Shown: one piece after another, positions 39,049 to 39,095 of the stretch
Position numbering within the stretch: position 1 is the first letter of the stretch
Layout: the number at the start of each line of letters is the position of its first letter
Source: an uncultured Clostridia bacterium
GTDB lineage: Bacteria > Bacillota > Clostridia > Oscillospirales > Oscillospiraceae
NCBI GenBank assembly: GCA_947058885.1
Contig: CAMSIF010000009.1
Span: 1-39,095 of the forward strand
Reading direction: 5' to 3'
DNA: 39,095 nucleotides
The notes under the pieces: model-generated
The model's input: the letters and a program-made list of their open reading frames with translations, nothing else
Database searches by the model: none
What the model was told of the DNA's origin: nothing
Translations under genes and position numbers: made by a program

Positions 39049-39095
39049 AGATCGGAAGAGCACACGTCTGAACTCCAGTCACACTAAGATATCTC
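39049..39095. other. Illumina TruSeq-type i7 adapter with index ACTAAGAT
   Basis: AGATCGGAAGAGCACACGTCTGAACTCCAGTCAC-ACTAAGAT-ATCTC; exact reverse complement of the left end. Confidence 0.99.

Overview
This is a ~39.1 kb contig from a low-GC-skew-type Firmicute, probably an Oscillospiraceae-like Clostridium (taxonomy is inferred from gene content only). It spans a chromosomal replication origin. Both ends are raw Illumina i7 adapter (1-46 and 39049-39095), so the 47-bp terminal inverted repeat is an artefact. Left arm: partial uvrB, radC, HAD phosphatase, prfC, a hypothetical protein, spoIIP, a Gfo/Idh/MocA oxidoreductase, nagA, an atypical ROK protein, serA, a DUF6440-like small protein, serC, rpsT and rnhA. 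Origin core on the minus strand: gyrA, gyrB, remB, recF, rlbA, dnaN, oriC, dnaA. Right arm on the plus strand: zapA, U32 peptidase, dut, maf, mreC, mreD, PBP2, GH13 amylase, parA/soj, parB, serS, a Pro/Glu-rich hypothetical, mscL, rsmG, a MinD-like ATPase and an MgsA-like protein. No prophage, CRISPR array, defence island or transposase was seen. The most interesting signals are: (1) a dispersed ~50-60 bp palindromic repeat, five copies, with compensatory arm changes; (2) three perfect parS sites about 2 kb apart, one forming the stem of a probable intrinsic terminator; (3) an MgsA homologue with changed catalytic residues (D71S, H98L, D101E in E. coli numbering); (4) an orphan MinD that lacks a C-terminal membrane-targeting helix, in a maf-mre-min-mgsA cluster from which mreB, minC, minE and rodA are missing; (5) a close match to a sigma-E promoter in front of spoIIP; (6) a DnaA-box plus DnaA-trio-like origin element between dnaA and dnaN.
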